From assembly GCA_024103005.1 (NCBI GenBank), contig JAGFJA010000008.1, positions 1 through 64,000 on the forward strand: a DNA stretch of 64,000 nt, given 5' to 3'. The notes beneath the pieces are model-generated. The model had not been told where the DNA came from, did no database searches, and saw only the letters and a list, made by a program, of their open reading frames with translations. Of the stretch, positions 17,720 through 27,086 are shown piece by piece. Positions within the stretch are counted from its first letter, which is position 1, and every line of letters starts with the position of its first letter. The DNA comes from Saprospiraceae bacterium. Lineage in GTDB: Bacteria > Bacteroidota > Bacteroidia > Chitinophagales > Saprospiraceae. Both the position numbers and the translations under genes were made by a program.

Positions 17720-18715
17720 ATGGTCAGAATTGGCAATGTGGAATTAGGAGAGTTTCCTCTTCTATTAGCTCCGATGGAAGATGTCAGTGATCCTCCATTC
17801 CGCGCTCTGTGCAAGTCTCAGGGCTGTGACATGCTATACACTGAATTTATCTCTGTGGAAGGCCTTATCCGTAATGCCGACAAAAGCATACAGAAACTGG
17901 ACATCTCAGACGAGGAAAGGCCCATAGGTATCCAGATCTTTGGATCGGATAGAGATTCAATGGTCCAGGCTGCTGAAATCATCGAACGAACCAGACCGGA
18001 AATTCTTGATATAAATTATGGCTGCCCTGTCAAAAAAGTCGTTTGTAAAATGGCCGGTGCCGGTATCCTGCAAGACATTGACAAGATGGTATCACTGACT
18101 AAAGCCGTTGTAGAAGCCACTTCCCTGCCTGTTACGGTAAAGACCAGACTGGGGTGGGACGATCAGTCAAAAAACATCGAAGAAGTAGCCGAAAGATTAC
18201 AGGATATAGGCATCCAAGCCCTATCCATCCACGGTCGCACAAGAAAACAAATGTACACCGGGGAAGCCGACTGGTCACTTATAGCAAAGGTGAAAGAAAA
18301 TCCAAGAATCCGGATACCCATTTTTGGCAACGGCGATATAGACAGCCCACAAAAAGCAAAGTTATATAAAGAGCGCTACAATGTAGATGGCATCATGATA
18401 GGCCGCGCCAGCATAGGCAATCCCTGGATATTCCGCGATGTGAAACAATATCTGAAAGACGGAACAATTCCGCCTGAACCTACACTAGATGACAGAATTC
18501 AGGCTGTGTTGACCCATTTACACAGATCAATCTTATGGAAGGGATTAAAACTGGGTATTTTTGAGATGCGACGCCATTACACCAATTATTTCAGAGGCTA
18601 CCGTGAAGTTAAACAATTCAGATCCCGATTAGTACAGGCTGACTCCTTCGATGAAGTGGTGCACATTACCGAAGACATGAGAGCGTTTTATTCCGGTCAG
18701 GAACTTTTGGTTTAA
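17720..18715 (+). CDS. dusB: tRNA-dihydrouridine synthase (DusB type)
   Basis: 331 aa TIM-barrel flavoprotein. The FMN-binding start is 'LLAPMEDVSDPPFRALC'. The active-site block is 'INYGCPVKKVVCKMAGAGIL' with the catalytic Cys109. Then come 'VTVKTRLGWD', 'IHGRTRKQMYTGEADW', 'PIFGNGDI' and 'GIMIGRASIGNPWIF'. It reduces a uridine in the tRNA D-loop using NADPH. The cca gene starts 11 bp later, forming a tRNA-maturation operon. Confidence 0.93.
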   Translation: MVRIGNVELGEFPLLLAPMEDVSDPPFRALCKSQGCDMLYTEFISVEGLIRNADKSIQKLDISDEERPIGIQIFGSDRDSMVQAAEIIERTRPEILDINYGCPVKKVVCKMAGAGILQDIDKMVSLTKAVVEATSLPVTVKTRLGWDDQSKNIEEVAERLQDIGIQALSIHGRTRKQMYTGEADWSLIAKVKENPRIRIPIFGNGDIDSPQKAKLYKERYNVDGIMIGRASIGNPWIFRDVKQYLKDGTIPPEPTLDDRIQAVLTHLHRSILWKGLKLGIFEMRRHYTNYFRGYREVKQFRSRLVQADSFDEVVHITEDMRAFYSGQELLV

Positions 18716-18726
18716 ATAATTGACGA

Positions 18727-20160
18727 ATGTTTTTATTATTGAACAGCAACCCCACAGAGGAATTTTTATATAAAATTCTGGAAAAAGCAGCCAGAGAACT
18801 CGAAGTCCAGACCTTCCTGGTAGGCGGCTATGTTCGGGATAAAGTTCTTGGGAGGCCATCCACTGATATCGACGTCGTGTGTGTCGGCGACGGAATCACT
18901 CTCGCTGAATATGTAAACAAATTACTCGGAAATGATAATCCCGTAGTCGTATATAAAAATTTTGGCACAGCAGCAATCAAATACAAAGACGTCCAACTGG
19001 AATTTGTCGGAGCAAGAAAAGAATCCTATAGAAAAGATAGTCGAAAACCTTACGTCATCGCCGGCACCCTCTATGATGATCAATTGAGGAGAGATTTTAC
19101 CATCAATGCTTTAGCTATAAGCCTGAATGAAGATAATTACGGCGAGATGCTGGACCCTTTCGACGGAATGGAACATTTAGAACAAAGGCTTATTAAAACA
19201 CCGCTTGATCCGGATAAAACTTTTTCCGATGACCCGCTCCGCATGCTTAGAGCAATCCGCTTTTCCAATCAGTTGAATTTTTCCATCCATCCGGAAACAC
19301 TTGCCGCAATCGCCGCCAACAAAGAAAGACTCAAAATTGTAAGCATCGAGCGGATTATGACAGAGTTTCAGAAAATAATGGCGTGTGCACAACCGTCAAA
19401 AGGTATTGAAACACTGTTTGACACAGGTTTGTTGAAGTACTTCCTGCCCGAATTGGTAGATTTGCATGGAGTAGAATATCAGGATGGAAAGGGACATAAG
19501 GATAATTTTTATCATACTCTGCAAGTTCTGGACAATTTATGTCGAAATACTGATAATATATGGTTGAGATGGGCAGCCTTAATGCACGATATAGCCAAGC
19601 CGGCAACAAAGCGATATGATGAGAAACAAGGCTGGACCTTCCATGGTCACGAAGCTCTGGGAGCAGTAATGGTCAACCGCATTTTCAAAAGGCTCAAGCT
19701 CCCGCTCGATCACCACATGAAATATGTTCAAAAACTGGTGAGATACCACCTGCGTCCCATAAGCCTGACAAAGGAAGACATCACGGATAGCGCAATTCGC
19801 AGATTACTTTTTGATGCAGGAGACGACATCGACGATCTGATGATTTTGTGCGAGGCGGATATAACTTCCAAAAATGAAAAAAAAGTAAAACGGTTATTGG
19901 AAAATTATGAAGTCGTCCGCACTAAATTAAAGGAAATAGAAGAAAAAGACAAAATCCGCAATTGGCAGCCGCCGGTATCCGGAGAGTTAATTATGGAGAC
20001 CTTCAACCTGAAATCAGGCCCCATCATCGGAGAATTGAAAAATGAAATAAGAGAAGCTATCCTGGACGGTGACCTCGAAAATGAATATCATGCAGCCTTC
20101 AATTTCCTGATTAAATTAGGCAACCAGCGTGGGCTGAAAAGAAAACAACCATCTCAATAA
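18727..20160 (+). CDS. cca: CCA tRNA nucleotidyltransferase with HD domain
   Basis: 477 aa. The class II nucleotidyltransferase head has GGYVRD and the catalytic DIDVV in 'RPSTDIDVVCVGDG', then 'RRDFTINALAIS' and 'DPFDGMEHL', and 'DPLRMLRAIRFSNQLNF' for nucleotide selection. A C-terminal HD domain (LMHDIAKP, with 'YHTLQVLD' upstream) suggests a phosphohydrolase activity. The enzyme builds or repairs the 3' CCA of tRNAs, although the four tRNAs seen here mostly encode CCA. Confidence 0.93.
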   Translation: MFLLLNSNPTEEFLYKILEKAARELEVQTFLVGGYVRDKVLGRPSTDIDVVCVGDGITLAEYVNKLLGNDNPVVVYKNFGTAAIKYKDVQLEFVGARKESYRKDSRKPYVIAGTLYDDQLRRDFTINALAISLNEDNYGEMLDPFDGMEHLEQRLIKTPLDPDKTFSDDPLRMLRAIRFSNQLNFSIHPETLAAIAANKERLKIVSIERIMTEFQKIMACAQPSKGIETLFDTGLLKYFLPELVDLHGVEYQDGKGHKDNFYHTLQVLDNLCRNTDNIWLRWAALMHDIAKPATKRYDEKQGWTFHGHEALGAVMVNRIFKRLKLPLDHHMKYVQKLVRYHLRPISLTKEDITDSAIRRLLFDAGDDIDDLMILCEADITSKNEKKVKRLLENYEVVRTKLKEIEEKDKIRNWQPPVSGELIMETFNLKSGPIIGELKNEIREAILDGDLENEYHAAFNFLIKLGNQRGLKRKQPSQ

Positions 20161-20198
20161 TTTTTTATTAAATTATTACATCTAAAAAAATAATTAAA

Positions 20199-20687
20199 AT
20201 GTTAAAAAAAATAACTCTGACACATCTGTTATCAACCATTTCCTTACTGTTAACCCTAACACTTGTATCTTGTAATAATGACGGCATTACCTTTGATCCT
20301 GCCGCACAGCTTGAAATAGATAAGGCTAAATTGAGGGCGTATCTATCCGAGCATAATATCCAAGCCGACTCCACTTCCGAAGGACTTTTTTACATTATTG
20401 ATACCCAATCTGATACATCCTCAACCAAGCCTGAAGTCACCTCTAATATTAGAGTCAATTACAAAGGTTACCTCTTAAACGGAAAGATTTTTGATTCAGG
20501 TAACAATGTTACCTTTAACCTTGCACAATTGATTACCGGATGGCAGATCGGGTTAGTTCGCTTCGATGAGGGAGACACAGGCAGACTGTTTATTCCTTCC
20601 GGTCTGGCATACGGAACCGAAGGATCGGGCAGTATTCCGGCCAATACGCCTCTGATCTTTGAAATTACCTTAATAAAGGTACTTTAA
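20199..20687 (+). CDS. FKBP-type peptidyl-prolyl isomerase lipoprotein
   Basis: 162 aa. A lipoprotein signal ends in LTLVSC, with the modified Cys near residue 25. One FKBP domain spans about 65-162: 'VTSNIRVNYKGYLLNGKIFDSG', 'LITGWQIGLVRFDEGDTGRLFIPSGLAYGTEGSGSIPANTPLIFEITL' contains the usual substrate-pocket residues (Y, F, D, W/I, Y). It should assist protein folding in the periplasm or at the outer membrane. Confidence 0.9.
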   Translation: MLKKITLTHLLSTISLLLTLTLVSCNNDGITFDPAAQLEIDKAKLRAYLSEHNIQADSTSEGLFYIIDTQSDTSSTKPEVTSNIRVNYKGYLLNGKIFDSGNNVTFNLAQLITGWQIGLVRFDEGDTGRLFIPSGLAYGTEGSGSIPANTPLIFEITLIKVL

Positions 20688-20821
20688 TAACCGGATATTT
20701 TACCACCAACTCAACCGGACAAATTGTAAACTTTTTTTGAAATAATCCAATTTCGGGTTATTTTTGATTTTATTTAAGAAATACGATTCAAAATTTAAAT
20801 AAAAGATTATTACTTGTATAA

Positions 20822-22039
20822 ATGCTGCCTCGAATGCGAAAAATACTGCTTTTATTTGGTTGTATCGGATTAATAACGACCTTTGTCAAGGGTCAGGTAG
20901 TTTATAGAGATTCTCCTCCTTATCAAGATAAAGAAACTTTACATCATGTCACCGAAAAAGCTCTTGAAATAATTGATTCGATCGTCCGACAGGGTTTAAA
21001 TACCCAACGGGCCGATAATCTCGAAATAAAAAACGAAAAATACTTATTAGTAGATGGCACCTTCGATGTATTTCACTGGGAAAAAGATAAGTGGAAAAAC
21101 TTATACAAAGGCATCTACTTTGGATACAATTTTGGTAGTAAGAAATTTATCGTTGATGATGAAATATACTCGTTCGGAGGATACGGCTATTGGAATGTAC
21201 ACGGCCAAATAATACAATTTCTTAAAGAAAGGGGCTCCTGGGAATTAATAGATGGGCCTTCACCTCCGTACGGCATTGCCACTTCGAAAAACCGTAATTT
21301 GATAGTTTACGCTTCAGACTCTGTTTTTTCTGTCAATATAGACAAAAAGACCATGAAAGTGCGACCTATGCTAAGAAAGATTACAAGAAATAGTTATCTG
21401 CCAAACAAAAATTCGATTGAACTGGAAAATTATGTTTATATTCACGACAGAAGACCTTATTACCTTATAGATAAAAAAAATGATTCCTTATTTGAATCCA
21501 AATTAAGCCCTTTTAATGAAATGGGAAATGCATTGCCAAACGGAATTATTTACACCAAAGGCGATAGTATGTTTTGCTATAACCGAGACTTTAATTTGCT
21601 GGGAGCCTACAATGCCCTTTCCGAAAAAAAGTTCTTCATGCCGATTAAAGTTGCAGATAACACCACTTTTCAGACTTCAGGTAAATGGCTGATAGTATTG
21701 CTTGCAAGTATTGTTATTTCAGCCATTATTTATTTTTTGAAAAGAAAAAAACACATATCTTCTTCAGAGGAAGACATCCAAACAGAATCAACATTTAATC
21801 TGGAGCACCCTTTAATAATCGAATTGCTAAACCATAAAGATGTCGAACTCCAGCAGGACAAACTGGATGAAATCTTTGAAATTGACCATATACAGTCTTC
21901 TGAATCCAAACGGTTCCGACGTTCACAGAAGATCAAGGAAATAAATCAGCTTTACCATAGCTTCTATAAGAAGGAGTTGATTATTAGAATTAAAGATCCT
22001 TTAGATAAAAGAATGTTTAAATACCGGATTCAAGGCTAA
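20822..22039 (+). CDS. Unrecognised secreted/membrane protein with C-terminal cytoplasmic helical domain
   Basis: 405 aa. N-terminal signal peptide (KILLLFGCIGLITTFVKGQ); an extracytoplasmic part of about 265 aa with scattered beta-propeller-like text ('SFGGYGYWNVHGQIIQF', 'NRNLIVYASDSVF'); one transmembrane segment at about 286-306 (WLIVLLASIVISAIIYFL). The cytoplasmic tail contains 'LDEIFEIDHIQSSESKRFRRSQKIKEINQLYHSFYKKELIIRIKDPLDKR'. That tail resembles conserved C-terminal blocks I associate with uncharacterised Bacteroidota membrane proteins and could be helix-turn-helix-like. Function unknown. Confidence 0.7.
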   Translation: MLPRMRKILLLFGCIGLITTFVKGQVVYRDSPPYQDKETLHHVTEKALEIIDSIVRQGLNTQRADNLEIKNEKYLLVDGTFDVFHWEKDKWKNLYKGIYFGYNFGSKKFIVDDEIYSFGGYGYWNVHGQIIQFLKERGSWELIDGPSPPYGIATSKNRNLIVYASDSVFSVNIDKKTMKVRPMLRKITRNSYLPNKNSIELENYVYIHDRRPYYLIDKKNDSLFESKLSPFNEMGNALPNGIIYTKGDSMFCYNRDFNLLGAYNALSEKKFFMPIKVADNTTFQTSGKWLIVLLASIVISAIIYFLKRKKHISSSEEDIQTESTFNLEHPLIIELLNHKDVELQQDKLDEIFEIDHIQSSESKRFRRSQKIKEINQLYHSFYKKELIIRIKDPLDKRMFKYRIQG

Positions 22040-22093
22040 ATCTTTTTACTTCAATAATTTGTAATTTTACCCCACTACTTCGCATCAAAAAAA

Positions 22094-22123
22094 AAAGACC
22101 GAAGTGTTATCCATTCGGTCTTT
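22094..22123 (+). terminator. Rho-independent terminator after 20822-22039
   Basis: Perfect 10-bp stem AAAGACCGAA / TTCGGTCTTT with a 10-nt loop. A-rich on the left and T-rich on the right, so it could work in both directions. Confidence 0.8.
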
Positions 22124-22821
22124 ATCTAAAGTGTTTCTAAATTAAAGGGATTCAATTAGATTTGTACAAAAAAGTGGAACTACTCTTATGACAAAATCTA
22201 CAAAACGGAGTCTCTCCTTTTTGAGATAACTCAACTGATAGCAGGTGGAGTTTTAAAAATTCTTTTTTTGTCAAAATGAATTAATTTCTTAATCAGGACA
22301 AATTTTACCAATTAAACATTCATAACCTATGATAAACCGGTTTAAACCGAAATTTCACTATTTTTATTGGCAGCCAAAAAACCGAAATAACTAATATAAA
22401 TGCCAGTCAATCAGTTAAATAATTTAAGAAAATAAAATATTCAAACCATTCCTTCTTTGTCTAGCAAAATCCATCATCACAGCACAATGATTATACTGAT
22501 TTACATTAATTAAAGGTCTAAAAAACTTAAAGGATGGAAATATTGAATGTATATGACCACATTCAGTTACTTTCTAAATACACTAAAAAATATCTTAAAC
22601 TTTGTTTCCTGAAAAAGTCATTCGACATAAGTATGCAAAATGATGTGCAGAATGAAAAGAAAGACCTATCGGAATAATGAGATTACTATCAGGAAAAATA
22701 GATTATTAGGCATATATCTCCCTGCGATTATTTATTCCAATTATCCTGATGGTATAATCCACTGAAAAACAACAACCTGAACAATCATCAAAAAAAATAT
22801 TATTTTATTTATAAATAAATC
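22124..22821. other. 700-bp gene-free stretch
   Basis: A/T-rich; no frame over about 40 codons with coding character, no repeat shared with the rest of the window. I see nothing in it except the promoter at its right end. Confidence 0.5.
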
Positions 22822-22851
22822 TTGAAAATTCAGACAATCATCTTATCTTTG
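22822..22851 (+). promoter_or_regulatory. Promoter of the tRNA-Ser/tRNA-Pro operon
   Basis: -33 TTG (22822-22824) and -7 TATCTTTG (22844-22851) separated by 19 bp; tRNA-Ser begins 26 bp after the -7 box. Confidence 0.75.
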
Positions 22852-22876
22852 CAGTCGCTTAAAAGAAAGCAGCTCA

Positions 22877-22966
22877 GGTGGGATGGGTGAGTGGCTGAAA
22901 CCAACAGTTTGCTAAACTGTCGTACGGGAAACTGTACCGAGGGTTCGAATCCCTCTTCCACCGCCA
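22877..22966 (+). tRNA. tRNA-Ser(GCT), CCA encoded
   Basis: Acceptor arms GGTGGGA and TTCCACC pair with one G-U. Anticodon stem ACAGT/ACTGT with loop TTGCTAA gives anticodon GCT. The long variable arm expected for tRNA-Ser is present. Discriminator G, then CCA at 22964-22966. Confidence 0.95.
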
Positions 22967-22977
22967 GCAGAATTATT

Positions 22978-23055
22978 CGGGGTGTAGCGCAGTCCGGTTA
23001 GCGTACCTGCTTTGGGAGCAGGTGGTCGCAGGTTCGAATCCTGCTACCCCGACCA
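22978..23055 (+). tRNA. tRNA-Pro(TGG), CCA encoded
   Basis: Acceptor arms CGGGGTG and TACCCCG; anticodon stem CCTGC/GCAGG with loop TTTGGGA gives anticodon TGG; T-loop GGTTCGAATCC; discriminator A and CCA 23053-23055. It lies 11 bp after tRNA-Ser, so both come from one transcript. Confidence 0.95.
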
Positions 23056-23063
23056 GATTTTGT

Positions 23064-23097
23064 AAGGGTTACAAACTTTGTTTGTAACCCTTTTTTT
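23064..23097 (+). terminator. Terminator of the tRNA-Ser/Pro transcript
   Basis: Perfect 13-bp stem (AAGGGTTACAAAC 23064-23076, complement 23080-23092) with loop TTT and a run of Ts, starting 8 bp after the CCA of tRNA-Pro. Confidence 0.9.
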
Positions 23098-23210
23098 AAT
23101 GCTTACTGTTTCTCGCAAACAAAACTTCAAAGCGGAGACCAATTAAAAACACTATTTTTGAATGCTTCCCTTACCTGTATTTCAGATTATCATACAGGCA
23201 AAGCTTACTC

Positions 23211-24425
23211 TTAAATTATATCCCGAAGGAAGAGTGTTTTTTTGATTTTCTCCCCATTTCTTAATATAGTCAGGTGGATCTTCTTACGTTTACTGTTGGA
23301 CAAATGTCGGTTTATATCACCCAGAGTAAAATTCCTGGCTGAAAAGCGATTGAAACGGATTATTTTATCACCCACTTCCAACCCGGCCTCTTCGCCGGCA
23401 GTACCGGGCATTATCCTCCTGATCTCAAATTCATTTAAATTTTCACCTGTCGCTACGATATATAACCCGCTGCGATCAACCGGCACTTTCTTTTTGCTCG
23501 ACCTGTTTGTTTTTAAATAAATATGCTGAAAATGGTAATCCAAGACAACATTAAACCTTGAAATCAGAAGGTTTCCGACAATTCCTTCTTTACCTGATAA
23601 ATCGGTTAAAGTATCTCTATGCTGAATATGTTGAAAATGGGTCACTACATTTTTCAAGCGTCTTTCACCTATTTGAATTTCTCCAATTCTTCCGATATAC
23701 CCTTGAATCGGACCACCCAAGCCCATACCCATCATGCCGGGGATTAATTTTGAAGGCATATAGGAGGTGTCCATTTTTTCTGCATATAAAAGCAATCCGA
23801 TGGATGCTCCGGTATCGAGCAATAACAGCTTCTTCTCCCTCACCGAATCCGTAAAACTGACATCCGACTCGATGTATGGCTTCCCTTTAATCCATCTGCC
23901 GGCAATCTCATTATATCCATGCCGGTCAGGATTATAGCCATTCGGACTGTACACATTGATCATTAAATGGTCAAAATCCAGCTCAATTACCTTACTTCTG
24001 AATAAACTATTTCCGATAATCCCGCTTATCCTTGTGCCCAGGTATTCAGTAAACTGAAAAATATTCTCATCAAGGACGATGATGTCAGCCTTCATCGCCA
24101 TTTTATTCATTGCTTCAAAATTTACATCCCTGCCCACAAATGCATCGATAGGCCTTGAAAGGTCAGAGCCATATATCTGTATTGTCCGGGAAATCTTTAT
24201 CTTTAGCAAATCAGCAAGGCCGCGTTCGAAAAACAAACTGTGCTCCGACCCGGTGTCAAAAATAAATTTAAGCGGAGGCGATCCATTGACCTGCAAATTC
24301 AGGATGATTAAATTGTTGAAAACTTCAAATGGTAAGGATATATCAGGGCGTCGCTCAGCACAAAGAGAGGTTGACCATAATATTATGGTGAATGTCAATG
24401 CTGCAAATTGTTTCAGGCTATTCAC
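23211..24425 (-). CDS. Secreted retropepsin-like aspartic protease with PDZ domain
   Basis: 404 aa with a signal peptide (FAALTFTIILWSTSLCAE). Two retropepsin-type halves are visible: 'LKFIFDTGSEHSLFF' (about residue 57) and 'LLLDTGASIGLLL' (about residue 203), each with the DTG/S catalytic triad, so both lobes are on one chain. Between them is 'GIIGNSLFRSKVIELDFDHLMINVY'. The C-terminal 85 or so residues form a PDZ domain ('RIMPGTAGEEAGLEVGDKIIRFN'). This aspartyl protease + PDZ arrangement is common in Bacteroidota. Expected in the periplasm or outside the cell; substrate unknown. Confidence 0.88.
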   Translation of the reverse strand: MNSLKQFAALTFTIILWSTSLCAERRPDISLPFEVFNNLIILNLQVNGSPPLKFIFDTGSEHSLFFERGLADLLKIKISRTIQIYGSDLSRPIDAFVGRDVNFEAMNKMAMKADIIVLDENIFQFTEYLGTRISGIIGNSLFRSKVIELDFDHLMINVYSPNGYNPDRHGYNEIAGRWIKGKPYIESDVSFTDSVREKKLLLLDTGASIGLLLYAEKMDTSYMPSKLIPGMMGMGLGGPIQGYIGRIGEIQIGERRLKNVVTHFQHIQHRDTLTDLSGKEGIVGNLLISRFNVVLDYHFQHIYLKTNRSSKKKVPVDRSGLYIVATGENLNEFEIRRIMPGTAGEEAGLEVGDKIIRFNRFSARNFTLGDINRHLSNSKRKKIHLTILRNGEKIKKTLFLRDII

Positions 24426-24496
24426 ATTGGTTTTGATTCATACGAAAATAATGAAAAATTATTCACCGAAAACAGTTGATCATAATATGCCACACT

Positions 24497-25078
24497 TCAG
24501 TGAACCCTGTCTCCCCGCAATGCCAATTCAGTCATTATCCCTGCTTCATATTCCAGATACTGATTCCATCTTGATTTCACCTGCTCCCTCTCGCCATATT
24601 CATTGGCAAGATCGATAAACATCCGATAATGTCCGGCCTCTGACACCATAAACTTATGATAGAAAGTCTTTAACTCCTCATCCGGATGATGCAGGGACAA
24701 AATCCTGAATCTTTCGCAACTCCTGGCTTCAATCAGTGCACAAATCAGCAGTTTTTCAACCAGACGCTGATTCTTACTGCCTCCGTGTTTTTCAAATTTT
24801 TTCAACAGATGGACATATTCATCCCTCCGTTGTGCCCCCAATTGTAAATTTCTTTTCTTCAACATCGCCAAAACACTTCTGAAATGACCCCATTCTTCAG
24901 TCACCACAGGCGCCAACTCCTCTACCAACCGGTTTTCTTCGGGATACTGCTGAATCAGAGAAATCATCGAAAGAGCCGCCTTTTGTTCACAATAGGCATG
25001 ATCCGTAAGTATAGCTTCAATAGAAATAGCCGTTAAGTCAGCCCATCGGGGATCAGTAGATAATTTTAATCCTAACAT
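24497..25078 (-). CDS. miaE: MiaE-type tRNA-(ms2io6A)-hydroxylase
   Basis: 193 aa, close to the usual MiaE length. Ferritin-like diiron fold: 'DHAYCEQKAALSM', 'VTEEWGHFRSVL', 'ALIEARSCERFRIL' and 'SEAGHYRMF' supply the four Glu and two His ligands in the expected ExxH spacings. It hydroxylates the isopentenyl group of the modified A37 next to the anticodon using O2. Start 9 bp after the stop of the upstream hypothetical gene, so cotranscribed. Confidence 0.92.
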   Translation of the reverse strand: MLGLKLSTDPRWADLTAISIEAILTDHAYCEQKAALSMISLIQQYPEENRLVEELAPVVTEEWGHFRSVLAMLKKRNLQLGAQRRDEYVHLLKKFEKHGGSKNQRLVEKLLICALIEARSCERFRILSLHHPDEELKTFYHKFMVSEAGHYRMFIDLANEYGEREQVKSRWNQYLEYEAGIMTELALRGDRVH

Positions 25079-25087
25079 TTAGACCGG

Positions 25088-25879
25088 TTATTGATTTTCT
25101 AAACACATGAGTTGATTCATAAAAAAATCAACATTTGTCACCGGATACTCCTCATATCCCGTGGACCATACTACCTTTAATTTGTCTATGGGCGAAGATG
25201 CCAATATCTTCTGCGATTCTCTGGAAATCGGAAAACTGGCACGATACACGGTTTCATTTTTTTCATTATTAATCAGCCCTAAGTCACTTCCTGAAGCAAA
25301 TAGGGTAACTGACTCACCGTTAAGTAATTTAATACTCATCAGTGTATTGCTGCTAAGATAGCCGTAATCTGCCCGCGCCATCCGACTTGCAATGGTAATT
25401 TTTATACTGAGCACCCTGACCTCACCTACAAAGCCTATCAAACCTGCCTCACAAGAAACATACGATCTGCCTTTCAAAAATGCAGCCACTTCCGGATCGG
25501 TATATTCAAACAAATATTCTTTCTGGAGATCTACTCGCTTTCGCTTAGAATATTCATCCACGCCTGAGAAGGTCTCAACACAAGGATATGCCGGTAACTT
25601 ACGGGATGGATCAACTACTGTCAGAAGTGGCGGATTTTCATGTTTTGCACCTTTTCTGTTTGTCTTTTCGGAACCTTTTTCTTCGGCACTCTGTGATGAC
25701 TGCCCATCTCCGGCTTCATCGACTTTAAGCAATAATGAATCACTTGCCTCATAATACCGCCAGGAGCCATCATCGAAGACGACAATCATCTCACCATGAC
25801 TGTCTTTTTTAACGGTCTGAGCCTGTAAGGACAGCCACGACCAACAAAGTGATAAAACAAGCAAAGTTATTTTTTTCAT
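25088..25879 (-). CDS. Secreted protein of unknown function
   Basis: 263 aa with a signal peptide (LLVLSLCWSWLSLQAQ). Near residues 22-45 it has the motif 'DSHGEMIVVFDDGSWRYYE', a short element I associate with several uncharacterised Bacteroidota secreted proteins. A charged, low-complexity linker (EEKGSEKTNRKGAKHE) follows, and then a beta-rich domain of about 170 aa with no recognised motif. It is the first gene of a unit with miaE. Confidence 0.7.
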   Translation of the reverse strand: MKKITLLVLSLCWSWLSLQAQTVKKDSHGEMIVVFDDGSWRYYEASDSLLLKVDEAGDGQSSQSAEEKGSEKTNRKGAKHENPPLLTVVDPSRKLPAYPCVETFSGVDEYSKRKRVDLQKEYLFEYTDPEVAAFLKGRSYVSCEAGLIGFVGEVRVLSIKITIASRMARADYGYLSSNTLMSIKLLNGESVTLFASGSDLGLINNEKNETVYRASFPISRESQKILASSPIDKLKVVWSTGYEEYPVTNVDFFMNQLMCLENQ

Positions 25880-26191
25880 CCGGCAGGAGAATATGATTTT
25901 AATGCATTAGCAGCACACCTAAAACAAAATAATTTATCTCAAAATTGTGCCGTTGCAAACTTAAACATTTTCATTTAAACTTGAATACTTCATCTATTTT
26001 ATTGAACAATATCATTTACAGTTCATCTTATAAAATCCCTTCTCATTGTCGAGACTGACAATAGCCTGACAAGTTAAAGCTACCAATCTATTCATAAAAA
26101 TTGAATACAATTTTTGCAAAACTTTTATAAAATAAGGATATGGTCTATCACCCGCGAGATATAGATACAATCAGGAATAAAAAGATTTATT

Positions 26192-26199
26192 TATATTTG
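26192..26199 (+). promoter_or_regulatory. -7 promoter box for cdaA
   Basis: TATATTTG matches TAnnTTTG, 37 bp before the proposed TTG start. No clear -33 box. The remainder of the 25880-26236 divergent gap is A/T-rich without other features. Confidence 0.5.
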
Positions 26200-26236
26200 G
26201 TCTTTTGAACATATAAATTTTTCTGTCATAGACTTT

Positions 26237-27025
26237 TTGTTTGAAATAGGCTTTCTGAAGATCCGTATCTGGGACATCCTGGATATTCTCATTGTAGCTT
26301 ACATCATATTCAGAGTTTACAGAATGTTGAAGGGCGGCCTTGCTATCTATATCTTTGTAGGTATCATCTCACTATTTGCGACTTGGAGGCTGGTTACCAT
26401 CCTCAAAATGGATTTATTGTCCACCTTGCTCGGCCAGTTTGTCAGCGTAGGCGTCATCGCCATCGTCATCATATTTCAGCCTGAAATCAGGAAATTTCTA
26501 CTGATGATAGGCAATAATGCCATCAAAGGCAACTTTCATATCCTTAACCGTTTTCTCCACAAGGTGATGAAGTCAGAGCAGGAAGAAAACCCGGTTGTTA
26601 CCCAGATTCATTCGGCTATGGTCAGGATGTCTAAGGATCGCACGGGAGCCTTAATTGTTATTGTTGAAGACATCATCTACCCCGGTCTGGAGGATACAGG
26701 TATCGAAATGAATGCTACGGTTTCCAAACAATTAATTCTGAGTGTATTTAATAAGGAAAGCCCGCTGCATGACGGCGCGATGGTTATCCAAAATGGCAGA
26801 ATTTTAAGAGCAAGTTGTATCCTTCCTGTGTCAGACAACATCAATGTACCTCCCAGTGCAGGCCTCAGACACCGTGCAGCTCTCGGTCTGAGTGAAGTAA
26901 GTAATGCCAAGACATTTATCGTATCTGAAGAAACCGGTCGCATGTCCTATACCGAACGCGGCGCCATCGAAATGAATCTCGATGAGGAAAAAATCCTTCA
27001 ATATTTGATTGAGGCTCTTAAATAA
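26237..27025 (+). CDS. cdaA: Diadenylate cyclase, CdaA type (c-di-AMP synthase)
   Basis: 262 aa. Three N-terminal transmembrane segments (residues about 10-30, 38-55, 62-80) precede a DisA_N/DAC domain with the two catalytic motifs DGA (LHDGAMVIQNG, about residue 179) and RHR (GLRHRAALGLS, about residue 211). It makes c-di-AMP from two ATP at the inner membrane; c-di-AMP controls potassium and osmotic balance. The start is uncommon: TTG at 26237, with no in-frame ATG upstream. An ATA three codons earlier (26228) sits where homologues of type 'M-D-F-L-F-E-I-G-F' would begin. No folP neighbour is seen. Confidence 0.9.
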   Translation: MFEIGFLKIRIWDILDILIVAYIIFRVYRMLKGGLAIYIFVGIISLFATWRLVTILKMDLLSTLLGQFVSVGVIAIVIIFQPEIRKFLLMIGNNAIKGNFHILNRFLHKVMKSEQEENPVVTQIHSAMVRMSKDRTGALIVIVEDIIYPGLEDTGIEMNATVSKQLILSVFNKESPLHDGAMVIQNGRILRASCILPVSDNINVPPSAGLRHRAALGLSEVSNAKTFIVSEETGRMSYTERGAIEMNLDEEKILQYLIEALK

Positions 27026-27086
27026 AAACTTCAGATAAGGAATGAGAAGCTATTATTCAGATTAAAAATTTCCCGGATCTACAAGA

